64,000 nucleotides of DNA from positions 7,481 through 71,480 of the forward strand of contig JBBCJT010000030.1 of the NCBI GenBank assembly GCA_037190665.1, read 5' to 3'. The notes beneath the pieces are model-generated. The model saw nothing but the letters and a program-made list of their open reading frames with translations, did no database searches and was not told the origin of the DNA. The position numbers and the translations under genes are program-made. This DNA is from JBBCJT01 sp037190665. GTDB taxonomy: Bacteria; Pseudomonadota; Alphaproteobacteria; Acetobacterales; Acetobacteraceae. Shown here in pieces: positions 49,377 to 57,899 of this stretch (position 1 is its first letter; the number at the start of each line of letters is the position of its first letter).

Positions 49377-50507
49377 CTACAGCATCCGCTGCAGGATGAC
49401 CTTCTGGATGTCGGACGTGCCCTCGTAGATCTGGCACACGCGCACGTCGCGATAGATCCGCTCCACCGGATAATCGGCGAGGAACCCGTACCCGCCCAGC
49501 GTCTGGATCGCCGCCGTGCACACCGCCTCCGCCGTCTCGGATGCGAACAGCTTCGCCATGCACGCCGCCTCCAGCGCCGGCTGGCCATCCGTCTTCAGCC
49601 GCGCCGCGTGCAGCACGAGCTGGCGTGCCGCCTCCAGCCGCGTCTTCGCCTCCGCCAGCCGGAAGCCCACCGCCTGATGGCGGATGATCGGCGTGCCGAA
49701 GGCGCTGCGGTCCTTCGCGTAGCCGATCGCATAGTCGAGCGCCGCGCGCGCCATGCCGACACTCTGCGCGGCGATGCCGATGCGTCCGCTCTCCAGTGTG
49801 GACAGCGCGATGCGGTAGCCTTCGCCCTTCGCGCCGATGCGGCAATCGTCGCCGATGCGCATGTCCTCGAAGGCGAGCTGCGCGGTGTCGGACGCCTTCT
49901 GGCCGAGCTTCTCCTCCAGCCGCGCGATGCGGAAGCCGGACGTATCGGTCGGCACGGCGAAGCAGGTGATGCCCTTCTTGCCGGCCTCGGGATCGGTCAC
50001 GGCGAAGATCACGGCGGTCTTCGCGATGGCGGCGTTGCTGATGAACTGCTTCGCGCCGTTGATCACCCAATGATCGCCATCGCGCACCGCGCGCGTGCGC
50101 AGCGCGGAGGCGTCGGAGCCCGCGCCCGGTTCGGTCAGCGCGAAGCAGCCGACCGCCTCGCCCGATGCGAGCGGGCGCAGGAAGCGCTGCTTCTGCGCAT
50201 CGGTGCCGAAGATCTCCAGCACCGCGCAGGTCGGCGAGTTGTGGACCGAGACCATGGTGGAGACCGAACCGTCGCCGGCGGCGATCTCCTCCACCACCAG
50301 CGCGTAGGTCACGTAGTCGAGCCCCGCGCCGCCCCAGTCGGGCGAGACGGTCGCGCCGAGGAAGCCGAGCGCGCCGATCTCCGCGATGATCTCCGCTTCG
50401 ATGCAGCCCGCCTTCTCGCGCGCGGCGGCGCCGGGCCACAGCTTCTCCTGCGCGAAGGCGCGCGCGGTTTCGATGACCAGCGCGTCGGGTTCGGTGCGGT
50501 CCAGCAT
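49377..50507 (-). CDS. acyl-CoA dehydrogenase, short/branched-chain type
   Basis: This 376-residue flavoenzyme has the standard fold: C-F-A-L-T-E-P-G-A-G-S-D (about 119-130), W-V-I-N-G-A-K-Q-F-I-S-N, and the C-terminal G-G-Y-G-F-L-A-D-Y-P-V-E-R-I-Y-R-D with E-G-T-S-D-I-Q. The last glutamate lies at the catalytic position used by short-chain and branched-chain dehydrogenases. It is 21 bases downstream of a thiolase gene and likely oxidises isobutyryl-, 2-methylbutyryl- or butyryl-CoA. Confidence 0.92.
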   Translation of the reverse strand: MLDRTEPDALVIETARAFAQEKLWPGAAAREKAGCIEAEIIAEIGALGFLGATVSPDWGGAGLDYVTYALVVEEIAAGDGSVSTMVSVHNSPTCAVLEIFGTDAQKQRFLRPLASGEAVGCFALTEPGAGSDASALRTRAVRDGDHWVINGAKQFISNAAIAKTAVIFAVTDPEAGKKGITCFAVPTDTSGFRIARLEEKLGQKASDTAQLAFEDMRIGDDCRIGAKGEGYRIALSTLESGRIGIAAQSVGMARAALDYAIGYAKDRSAFGTPIIRHQAVGFRLAEAKTRLEAARQLVLHAARLKTDGQPALEAACMAKLFASETAEAVCTAAIQTLGGYGFLADYPVERIYRDVRVCQIYEGTSDIQKVILQRML

Positions 50508-50528
50508 CTGCCTGTCTCCCCTCGGCGC

Positions 50529-51680
50529 TTATAGCATCTCCACCGCGACGGCGGTCGCCTCGCCGCCGCCGATGCACACCGCCGCCACGCCGCGCTTCAG
50601 CCCGCGCTCCTTCAGCGCATAGAGCAGCGTGACGACGATGCGCGCGCCGGATGCGCCGATGGGGTGGCCGATGGCGCAGGCGCCGCCGCGCACGTTCACC
50701 TTCTCCATCGGCAGGCCGAGCTCGCGCGCGACCGCGAGGACGACCACGGCGAAGGCCTCGTTGATCTCGAACAGGTCGACGCTGTCCTGGGTCCAGCCGG
50801 CTTTCGCCAGCACCAGCCGGATCGCCTCGGCCGGCGCGGTGGTGAACCAGCGCGGCTCGCGCGCATGGACCGCGTGGGCGACGATGCGGGCGAGCGGCGG
50901 GGCGACGGCTTCCTTCTCGTGCCCGATCAGCAGTGCCGCCGCGCCATCGGAGATCGAGGAGGAGTTGGCCGCCGTCACCGTGCCGTCCTTGCGGAAGGCC
51001 GGCCGCAGCGTCGGGATCTTGGAGGGATCGGCGCGGCGCGGCTGCTCGTCGCTCGCCACGTCCACCGGCCCCGTGCGGCCCGGCACGGCGAGCGTGGCGA
51101 TCTCGTCGGCCGGCGCGGCGCGGGCGCGTTCCAGCGAGCGCACGGCGTAGGCATCCTGATCGGCGCGGCTGATCTGGAGCTGTTCGGCCGTGTCCTCGGC
51201 ATAGGTGCCCATGGCGCGGCCGGGCTCGTAGGCATCCTCCAGCCCGTCGAGCGCCATGTGGTCGTAGACCGTGCCGTTGCCGTACTTCAGCCCGGCGCGC
51301 ATCTTCGGCAGCAGGAAGGGCGCGTTGGACATGCTCTCCATCCCGCCGGCCACCAGCACGCCCGTGCCGCCGGCGGCGAGGCGGTCATGCGCCTGGATGA
51401 CCGCCTCCATCCCGGACCCGCACATCTTGTTCAGCGTGGTGCAGGGCACGGAGACGGGCAGGCCGGCATGGAGCGCCGCCTGTCGCGCGGGCGCCTGGCC
51501 GACGCCTGCGGAGAGCACGTTGCCCATCGTCACGCCCGTGACCGCATCGGCCGCGACATTGCCGCGCGACAGCGCCGCGGCGATCGCGGCCGCACCCAGC
51601 TTCGGCGCGGGCAGGGGCGAGAGTTCGCCCAGCAGCGAACCGATCGGCGTGCGGGCGGCGGCGAGGACGACGATGGACAT
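50529..51680 (-). CDS. acetyl-CoA C-acetyltransferase (thiolase)
   Basis: The 383-residue thiolase has its nucleophile in K-M-C-G-S-G-M-E-A (C87), E-S-M-S-N-A-P in the loop, N-E-A-F-A, G-G-A-C-A-I-G-H-P-I-G-A-S-G-A-R with the active histidine, and C-I-G-G-G-E-A with the second cysteine. AGGAAG about eight bases upstream fixes ATG 51680. It performs the thiolytic or condensing step on (3-oxo)acyl-CoA and shares an operon with the acyl-CoA dehydrogenase, probably also with the upstream oxidoreductase gene. Confidence 0.93.
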   Translation of the reverse strand: MSIVVLAAARTPIGSLLGELSPLPAPKLGAAAIAAALSRGNVAADAVTGVTMGNVLSAGVGQAPARQAALHAGLPVSVPCTTLNKMCGSGMEAVIQAHDRLAAGGTGVLVAGGMESMSNAPFLLPKMRAGLKYGNGTVYDHMALDGLEDAYEPGRAMGTYAEDTAEQLQISRADQDAYAVRSLERARAAPADEIATLAVPGRTGPVDVASDEQPRRADPSKIPTLRPAFRKDGTVTAANSSSISDGAAALLIGHEKEAVAPPLARIVAHAVHAREPRWFTTAPAEAIRLVLAKAGWTQDSVDLFEINEAFAVVVLAVARELGLPMEKVNVRGGACAIGHPIGASGARIVVTLLYALKERGLKRGVAAVCIGGGEATAVAVEML

Positions 51681-51787
51681 TTCTTGTCTTCCTGCGAGGG
51701 GCTCGTCGTGAAGCCGGCCCCCTAAAGGGATTGGGGTCAAGGGGCCTCCCGGCCCCTTGCGGGGAGTGCGGGGCAGCGCCCCGCTGC

Positions 51788-54700
51788 TTACGCCGCCTGC
51801 GCCACCGGTACGTCGAGCGCCGCGCGCTTCTCCTGTGCCGCCGCGTAGCTCGCATGCTTCACCGGGCCGAAGCCGCGGATACCGGCGACGATCTCCATCA
51901 GCGCCACCGCGCGCGGCAGCGTGGCCGGCGTCAGCGTGTCCAGCATGCGGTCGATATCGGCGAAGGTCTCCTCCACCAGCCGTCGCTCCAGCACCCGGTC
52001 CGACTGCCGGCCGAAGGGATCGAACGCGGTGCCGCGCAGGCGCTTGCCGTGGCGCAGCAGGCGGAACAGCGGCAAGGCGAGCCAGCCCGGCACGCCGATC
52101 TTGCGACGACGGCCGGTGGCGGGATCGGTGCGCGTGATCAGCGGCGGAGCCATGTGGAAGACCGGCTTCGCCGCCGGATCGTGGCCGGCTGCGGCGTGCA
52201 GGCGCGCGACCTCGTACTCGTCCTTGTAGGCCATCACGCGGAACAGCGCCTCGGCGGCGGCACGGGTCAGCGTGCCGGCGGTGCCCGCGACCTCCGCCTC
52301 GCGCGCGGCGACGCGGTCGATGGCGGCGCGGTAGCGGTCGGCATAGGCGCGGTCCTGATAGGCGGCGAGTTCACCCGTGCGCGCCGCGATCAGGGTCTTC
52401 AGGTCGCGGGCGGGCGGCGTGGCGCCGTGCAGCACCTCCGCCTCGGCCTCCGGATGCTCCGCGAGGATGCGGCCCCAGAGGAAGGCGCGCCGGTTCGTCT
52501 CCACCGCGGCACCGTTCAGCTCCATCGCCTGATCCAGCGACTGCAGGCTGACGGGCACGAGGCCGCGCTGCCAGGCGAGGCCGAGCATCAGCGTGTTGAG
52601 ATACTGCGCGCTGCCGAACAGCCGCTCCGACAGCGTCGCGGCGCGCAGATACGCCCCGTTGCCGACGCGGCGGGAGAGGGCGCGGCGATGCAGCCCGGCA
52701 TCCACGCGCAGGTCGGGATTGGTGACGAAGCCCGCGCCCGCGACGAGGTCGAGATTGCCCACCGCCACGCCATCGGCCCGGCAGCGGCGCAGCACGTCCG
52801 GCCCGGCGGCCACGGCGAGGTCGGCGGCCAGCAGCAGGTCGGCCTCGTGCTCGCCGATGCGCGCGACATCCAGCGCGGCGCGGTCCGGCGCGATCTGCAC
52901 GTGGGAGACGACGGCGCCGTTCTTCTGCGCGAGGCCGGTGAAGTCGAGCGTGCGCACCGCGCGCTCGTCCAGATGCGCGGCGAGCGCGACCATCGCGCCG
53001 GTGGTGACGATGCCGCCGCCGCCGATGCCGGCGAACAGCCCGCGCCAGGGGGCGCGCGGCGCGGCGATCTCCGGCATCGGCAGGCCGGCGCCAAGTTCGG
53101 CCTCGCGGGCGTGCCACGTATCGGACGGCGCCTGCGCGCGGGACGCGACGGTCACGAAGCTCGGGCAGAAACCCTTCAGGCAGGAGAGGTCGGTGTTGCA
53201 GGCGGTGGGCGAGATGCGGCGCTTGCGGCCGTGATCGGTCTCCACCGGCTCGATGGCGATGCAGTGCGACTGCGCGGAACAGTCGCCGCAGTTCTCGCAC
53301 ACGCTTTCGGTGATGGTCACCGCGCGCTCCGGCACGACCATCCTGCCGCGCTTGCGGCGGCGGCGCTTCTCCGTGGCGCAGACCTGGTCGTAGATCAGCA
53401 CCGAAACGCCGGGATGCGCGGCGAGGTCGCGCTGCACGTCCTCCAGCGCCTCGCGCGTGTGCAGTGTGGTGCCGGGCGGCAGCGCGGCGGGGGCGGGCAG
53501 GCGCGCGGCCTCGTCGGCCACCACGGCGATGCGGGAGACGCCCTCGGCGGCGACCTGTGCGGCGATCATCGGCACGGTAAGGTGACCCTCGGCCGGCTGG
53601 CCGCCGGTCATCGCCACCGCGTCGTTGAACAGGATCTTGTAGGTGATCGGCGCTTCGGCCGCGACGGCCTGCCGGATCGCGAGCAGGCCCGAGTGCTGGT
53701 AGGTGCCGTCGCCCATGTTGGCGGACAGGTGCGGCAGGTCGATGAAGCTGTGCAGCCCGACCCAGGACACGCCCTCGCCGCCCATCTGGCTGAAGGTGCG
53801 CGTGCCTTCGTTGTCCAGCGCCATGATGTGGCAGCCGATGCCGGCCGAGGCATGCGCCCCGCCGGGCAACCGGGTGGAGGTGCCGTGCGGGCAGCCGGCG
53901 CAGAAGTACGGCGCGCGGGCGAGCGTGCCTTCCTGCCGCATCGGCATGTCCGGCGGCGGCGCATCCACCGCGACGCCGAGCGGTTCGAGGAAGCGCGCCA
54001 GCGCGCGCGCGACGATGCCGGGCGACAGTTCCAGCACGGCCGGCAGCAGCGGCGCGTCGTCCGGCCCGGTCTTGCCGGCGAGCATGGGCCGGCGGTCGGC
54101 CGGCATGTTGTAGAGCGCGGCGCGGGCCTGCTGCTCCACGAAGGATCGCTTCTCCTCGATCACCAGCAACGCGCGCTTGCCGTCCGCGAAGCGGCGAAGC
54201 CCGTCCGCCTCCAGCGGCCAGGACAGCGCGACCTTGCGGATGGCGATGCGCGGGTCGCGGTCGAGCCCCAGCCGCTTCAGCGCGTGCAGCGTGTCGCCAT
54301 GCGCCTTGCCCACGGTGACGAGGCCGATCGAGGCGTCGGCGGGGCCGATGTCGCGGTCGAGGTTGTTGGCGCGCACGAATTCGGCGACCGCGGGCAGCCG
54401 CTCCATCACCAGCCGCCGTTCCAGCTCCACCCGTTCCGCCGGCCAGCTCAGGTGCGGGTCGAGATTGAGGCCGTGCGGCGGCATGGCGTGGCCGACGGGG
54501 GTGCGCACGCGCGGGTAGGACGGCACGATCACCGTGCCGCCGCTCTCGACCACCTCGGTCGCGCCCTTCAGCGCCACCCACAGGCCGCAGAAGCGCGACA
54601 TCGAGATGCCGGCGAGGCCGTAATCGAGGATCTCCTGCACCGACCCGGGCACCAGGATCGGGATCATCGCCGCTTCGAAGACGTGCTCGGTCTGGTGGGG

Positions 54701-55177
54701 AAACACCGATGACTGCGCGGCATGATCGTCGCCCGCCACCGCGAGCACGCCGCCGAGGGCCGAGGTGCCGAGCGTGTTGGCGCAGCGCAGCGCATCGCCC
54801 GAGCGGTCCACGCCCGGGCCCTTGCCGTACCACATGCCGAACACGCCCTCGACGCGCTTGCCGGGGAAGCAGTCGACCTGCTGGGTGCCCCAGACCATCG
54901 TCGCGGCGAGGTCCTCGTTGAGGCCCGGCTCGAAGCGGATGGCGTGCGCGGCGAGCAGCTTCTTCTGCCGCCACAGCTCCTGATCCACCCCGCCGAGCGG
55001 GGAGCCGCGATAGCCCGACACGAAGCCGGAGGTGCGATGGCCGTTGGCGCGGTCGAGCCGCGACTGCTCCAGCAGCACGCGCACCAGCGCCTGCGTCCCG
55101 TTCAGCAACACCGGCGCGTCCAGCTCCAGATAGCGGTCGGCGAGCGAGACGGGCGAACGCCCGACACCGATGTCCAT
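51788..55177 (-). CDS. fused indolepyruvate:ferredoxin oxidoreductase family protein
   Basis: The 1129-residue protein fuses the alpha and gamma parts of 2-oxoacid:ferredoxin oxidoreductases. Residues about 25-400 are the pyrimidine-binding region, 420-620 hold the thiamine diphosphate site (G-D-G-T-Y at 489-493, N-D-A-V-A-M-T-G-G-Q at 518-527), 625-675 have a 4Fe-4S-type cysteine set (C627, C630, C633, C639, then C660, C666, C671) and about 715-910 is the gamma domain (G-I-G-G-G-G-I). It turns aryl pyruvates into aryl-acetyl-CoA. Length is normal for this fused family. It is divergent from an Lrp-type gene. Confidence 0.93.
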   Translation of the reverse strand: MDIGVGRSPVSLADRYLELDAPVLLNGTQALVRVLLEQSRLDRANGHRTSGFVSGYRGSPLGGVDQELWRQKKLLAAHAIRFEPGLNEDLAATMVWGTQQVDCFPGKRVEGVFGMWYGKGPGVDRSGDALRCANTLGTSALGGVLAVAGDDHAAQSSVFPHQTEHVFEAAMIPILVPGSVQEILDYGLAGISMSRFCGLWVALKGATEVVESGGTVIVPSYPRVRTPVGHAMPPHGLNLDPHLSWPAERVELERRLVMERLPAVAEFVRANNLDRDIGPADASIGLVTVGKAHGDTLHALKRLGLDRDPRIAIRKVALSWPLEADGLRRFADGKRALLVIEEKRSFVEQQARAALYNMPADRRPMLAGKTGPDDAPLLPAVLELSPGIVARALARFLEPLGVAVDAPPPDMPMRQEGTLARAPYFCAGCPHGTSTRLPGGAHASAGIGCHIMALDNEGTRTFSQMGGEGVSWVGLHSFIDLPHLSANMGDGTYQHSGLLAIRQAVAAEAPITYKILFNDAVAMTGGQPAEGHLTVPMIAAQVAAEGVSRIAVVADEAARLPAPAALPPGTTLHTREALEDVQRDLAAHPGVSVLIYDQVCATEKRRRRKRGRMVVPERAVTITESVCENCGDCSAQSHCIAIEPVETDHGRKRRISPTACNTDLSCLKGFCPSFVTVASRAQAPSDTWHAREAELGAGLPMPEIAAPRAPWRGLFAGIGGGGIVTTGAMVALAAHLDERAVRTLDFTGLAQKNGAVVSHVQIAPDRAALDVARIGEHEADLLLAADLAVAAGPDVLRRCRADGVAVGNLDLVAGAGFVTNPDLRVDAGLHRRALSRRVGNGAYLRAATLSERLFGSAQYLNTLMLGLAWQRGLVPVSLQSLDQAMELNGAAVETNRRAFLWGRILAEHPEAEAEVLHGATPPARDLKTLIAARTGELAAYQDRAYADRYRAAIDRVAAREAEVAGTAGTLTRAAAEALFRVMAYKDEYEVARLHAAAGHDPAAKPVFHMAPPLITRTDPATGRRRKIGVPGWLALPLFRLLRHGKRLRGTAFDPFGRQSDRVLERRLVEETFADIDRMLDTLTPATLPRAVALMEIVAGIRGFGPVKHASYAAAQEKRAALDVPVAQAA

Positions 55178-55245
55178 CGGCCTCTCCTCCCCTGGCGTAT
55201 TCCAAACCCTGACTGATTCTACGCACGAACGGGCTGGCGGTTGTT

Positions 55246-55281
55246 GCCAAACTTGGCGACATTCACAGTCCAGATTGGCAA
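55246..55281. promoter_or_regulatory. candidate Lrp half-sites between the oxidoreductase and Lrp genes
   Basis: GCCAAACTTGGC (55246-55257) is a 5-base-arm palindrome, and a further TTGGCAA lies at 55275-55281. The repeated TTGGC units start 22 bases apart, about two helical turns, which suits an Lrp-family multimer. The sites lie between the divergent starts. Confidence 0.5.
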
Positions 55282-55320
55282 GATCTGCTAATTGTGCAGT
55301 GCAAAATGGGAGGATCGGCG

Positions 55321-55794
55321 ATGGAATTCGACCGGATCGACCTCGCGATCCTGGATCACCTGCAGCAGGACGGCCGCGCGACCACGCTGGAGCTGTCGGA
55401 GAAGGTGGGGCTGTCGCCCTCCCCCTGCCACCGCCGTCAGCGCATCCTGGAACAGCAGGGCGTGATCCGCGGCTACGTGGCGCTGCTGGACCAGGAGCGC
55501 GTCGGCCTGCCGGTCAGCGTGTTCGTCTTCGTCGAGCTGGCGAGCCAGACCGAGGAGATGTTCAACGCCTTCGAGCGCGCGGTCGCCGACGTGCCGGAGA
55601 TCATGGAGTGCTACGTGATGAGCGGCACCAACGACTACCTGCTGCGCGTCGTCGCGAGCGACCTCGCCTCCTACGAGGCGTTCCTGCGCGCGACGCTGAT
55701 GCGCTTCCCCGGCGTGCGCAACATCCGTTCGACCTTCGCGCTGCGGCGCGTGGTCTACCGCACCCATCTGCCGCTGCGCGCCGGGGCGGCTTGA
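55321..55794 (+). CDS. Lrp/AsnC family transcriptional regulator
   Basis: The 157-residue regulator has an AsnC-type winged helix (about 3-62; L-S-E-K-V-G-L-S-P-S-P-C-H-R-R as recognition segment) and a C-terminal RAM ligand domain (about 70-145; V-M-S-G-T-N-D-Y-L-L-R-V). GGGAGG precedes ATG 55321. Divergent orientation to the indolepyruvate oxidoreductase gene and the half-sites between them suggest that it activates this gene in response to an amino acid. Confidence 0.92.
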   Translation: MEFDRIDLAILDHLQQDGRATTLELSEKVGLSPSPCHRRQRILEQQGVIRGYVALLDQERVGLPVSVFVFVELASQTEEMFNAFERAVADVPEIMECYVMSGTNDYLLRVVASDLASYEAFLRATLMRFPGVRNIRSTFALRRVVYRTHLPLRAGAA

Positions 55795-55849
55795 CTTCGC
55801 CGCGCCTCGCCGCCGTTCTGTCGGCATACGCGAAGGGGGAGGGACCCGC

Positions 55850-56821
55850 ATGATCCGTTTCGGCCGCCGTGCCGCACTGGCCGGGCTCGCGCTCGTGCCG
55901 GCTTCGGGCGCGATCGCGCAGCCGGCGCTGCCGCCTACCATCACGCTCGTCGTCGGCGCCGCCCCGGGCGGGACGACCGACACGCTCGCGCGCGAGGTGG
56001 CGGAGGTGATGCAGGCGAAGCTCGGCCGCAACGTGGTGGTGGAGAACCGGACCGGCGCGGGCGGCAACATCGCCGCCACGCAGGTCGCGCGCGCCGCGCC
56101 CGATGGCGGCACGCTGCTGGTCGCCTTCACCAGCCACACGCTGAACGCCGCGCTGATGAACCAGATCCCGTACCGGCCGGTGGAGGATTTCACGCCGATC
56201 TCGCGGCTCGCGCGGCTATCGGCGAGCGTGCTGGTGGTCGGCCCCTCGGTGAAGGAAGCGGACCTCGCCGCCTTCGTCGCGGCCGCGCGCGCGAAGCCGG
56301 ACCGCTACAGCTTCGCCATCGGCGGGGTCGGCAGCTCGCTGCACATGCAGACGGTGATGTTCCGCTCCGCGCTGGGGCTGACAGGGCCGGACGTACCGTT
56401 CCGCGGCACCTCGCCCGCGCTGGTGGACGTGGTGGCCGGGCACGTGGATGCGATGTTCGTGCCGCTGGATGTGGGCGGCGAGCTGATCCGAGACGGCAAG
56501 GCGCGCGCGCTCGCCGTGACGTCGGAGAAGCCGCTCGAGGCGCTGCCCAACGTCCCCACGGTGCGCAGCGTCGCGCCGGAGGTGCGGTCCGCCGTGGCGT
56601 GGTTCGGCATCCTCGGCCCCGCGGGCATGGCCGCGCCGCTGGTGGCGACACTGCACGAGGCGATCTCCGCCGCGCAGACCTCGCCGCGCGCCGTGGCGCG
56701 GGTGACGGCGGCAGGCGGCGAGGCGACCGTGATCTCGCCGGCCGAGTTCCGCGCCTTCCTGGTGGAGGACATGGCGCAGTGGCAGGAGATCGCGCGCATC
56801 GGGAAGATCGAGAAGCAGTAG
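55850..56821 (+). CDS. Bug/TctC family binding protein, third copy
   Basis: The 323-residue exported protein has a twin-arginine-type signal (R-R-A-A-L-A-G, 1-23) and Bug marks V-G-A-A-P-G-G-T-T-D, V-V-E-N-R-T-G-A-G-G, A-P-D-G-G-T-L and P-F-R-G-T-S-P-A. No tripartite permease is linked. It follows the Lrp gene by 55 bases and could be under the same regulation, or be an independent gene. Ligand unknown, probably a carboxylate. Confidence 0.9.
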   Translation: MIRFGRRAALAGLALVPASGAIAQPALPPTITLVVGAAPGGTTDTLAREVAEVMQAKLGRNVVVENRTGAGGNIAATQVARAAPDGGTLLVAFTSHTLNAALMNQIPYRPVEDFTPISRLARLSASVLVVGPSVKEADLAAFVAAARAKPDRYSFAIGGVGSSLHMQTVMFRSALGLTGPDVPFRGTSPALVDVVAGHVDAMFVPLDVGGELIRDGKARALAVTSEKPLEALPNVPTVRSVAPEVRSAVAWFGILGPAGMAAPLVATLHEAISAAQTSPRAVARVTAAGGEATVISPAEFRAFLVEDMAQWQEIARIGKIEKQ

Positions 56822-56837
56822 CGCGCGGGGCGTCGAC

Positions 56838-56878
56838 CCTTCCCCCTCCCCACCGCTTGCGGGGGAGAGGGGCGCGTC
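56838..56878. repeat. degenerate half copy of the bow-tie repeat
   Basis: CCCCTCCCCACCGCTTGCGGGGGAGAGGGG-like sequence (read as two arms of CCCTCCCC..GC and GC..GGGGAGAGG) between the Bug gene and the convergent OppF gene resembles one hairpin of copies A-C. It may act as terminator for both genes. Confidence 0.5.
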
Positions 56879-56879
56879 C

Positions 56880-57899
56880 TCAGACCGGCGGCGCGCCGAG
56901 CGAGAGTTGATCCGCCAGATGGCAGCGCGCCCAGTGTCCGGGCGCCAGTTCCCGCAGCACGGGCGGTTCGCTGCGGCAGCGATCCTCGGCGAACCGGCAG
57001 CGCGGGTGGAAGTAGCAGCCTGATGGCGGCGCGGCGGGGCTGGGCACCTCGCCTTCCAGCACACCGTCATCGCCCGACACGCGCGGGTCGGGTACGGGCA
57101 CGGCGCGCAGCAGCGCTGCGGTGTAGGGATGGCGCGGCCGGGTGAACAGCGCCTCGGTCGGCGCGAGTTCCACGAGCTGTCCCACATACATCACCGCGAC
57201 GCGGTCCGAGATGTGGCGGACCACGCTCAGGTCATGCGCGACGAACAGGAAGGTAAGCTTCAGCCGCTGCTGCAGTTCCAGCAGCAGGTTGAGCACCTGC
57301 GCCTGCACCGACACGTCCAGCGCCGAGACCGGCTCATCGGCCACGACCAGCCGGGGGTTGGTGGCGAGTGCGCGGGCGATGCCGATGCGCTGGCGCTGGC
57401 CGCCGGAGAAGGCATGCGGGAAGCGGTGCATGAACTCCGGCCGCAGCCCCACCAGCCGCAGCAGGTCCGCCACCCGCTCCATCCGGTCGCGCCGGCGGCG
57501 CATGCCGTTGACCAGCAGCGGCTCGCCCACGTTGTCGAGCAGCGTCATGCGCGGGTTCAGCGACCCGAACGGGTCCTGGAAGATCATCTGGATGTCGGCG
57601 CGCAGGCCCGTCACGTCGCGCTCGGGCATCGGCGCGAGGTCCACCACCTCACCCTGCCGCGTGCGGAACAGCACCTCGCCGGAGGTGGGATCGAGCGCGC
57701 GGAGGATGCAGCGCGACACCGTGGTCTTGCCGCAGCCGCTCTCGCCCACGAGGCCGAGCGTCTCGCCCTCGGCCAGCGTGAAGCTGACATCGTCCACTGC
57801 GCGTACATGGCCGGAGACGCGCCGCAGAAGGCCCTTCGCGATCGGGAAATACTTGCGGAGGTTGCGCACCTCCAGCAGCGGGGCGGCGGCCTCGCTCAT
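56880..57899 (-). CDS. oligopeptide ABC transporter ATP-binding protein (OppF/DppF-type)
   Basis: The 339-residue ATPase has Walker A G-E-S-G-C-G-K-T-T (about 53-61), signature F-S-G-G-Q-R-Q-R-I-G-I-A-R-A, Walker B L-V-V-A-D-E-P-V-S-A-L-D, and the C-terminal oligopeptide domain with G-C-Y-F-H-P-R-C-R-F-A-E-D-R-C, the cysteine motif reported to bind a 4Fe-4S cluster in DppD/DppF. It overlaps the OppD gene by four bases. It drives uptake of peptides or related solutes. Confidence 0.93.
   Translation of the reverse strand: MSEAAAPLLEVRNLRKYFPIAKGLLRRVSGHVRAVDDVSFTLAEGETLGLVGESGCGKTTVSRCILRALDPTSGEVLFRTRQGEVVDLAPMPERDVTGLRADIQMIFQDPFGSLNPRMTLLDNVGEPLLVNGMRRRRDRMERVADLLRLVGLRPEFMHRFPHAFSGGQRQRIGIARALATNPRLVVADEPVSALDVSVQAQVLNLLLELQQRLKLTFLFVAHDLSVVRHISDRVAVMYVGQLVELAPTEALFTRPRHPYTAALLRAVPVPDPRVSGDDGVLEGEVPSPAAPPSGCYFHPRCRFAEDRCRSEPPVLRELAPGHWARCHLADQLSLGAPPV

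Noticed and set aside
51731..54712. A 993-codon plus-strand open frame
   Set aside because: It is the shadow of the fused indolepyruvate oxidoreductase gene on the other strand and has an Arg/His/Asp-rich composition with no domain.
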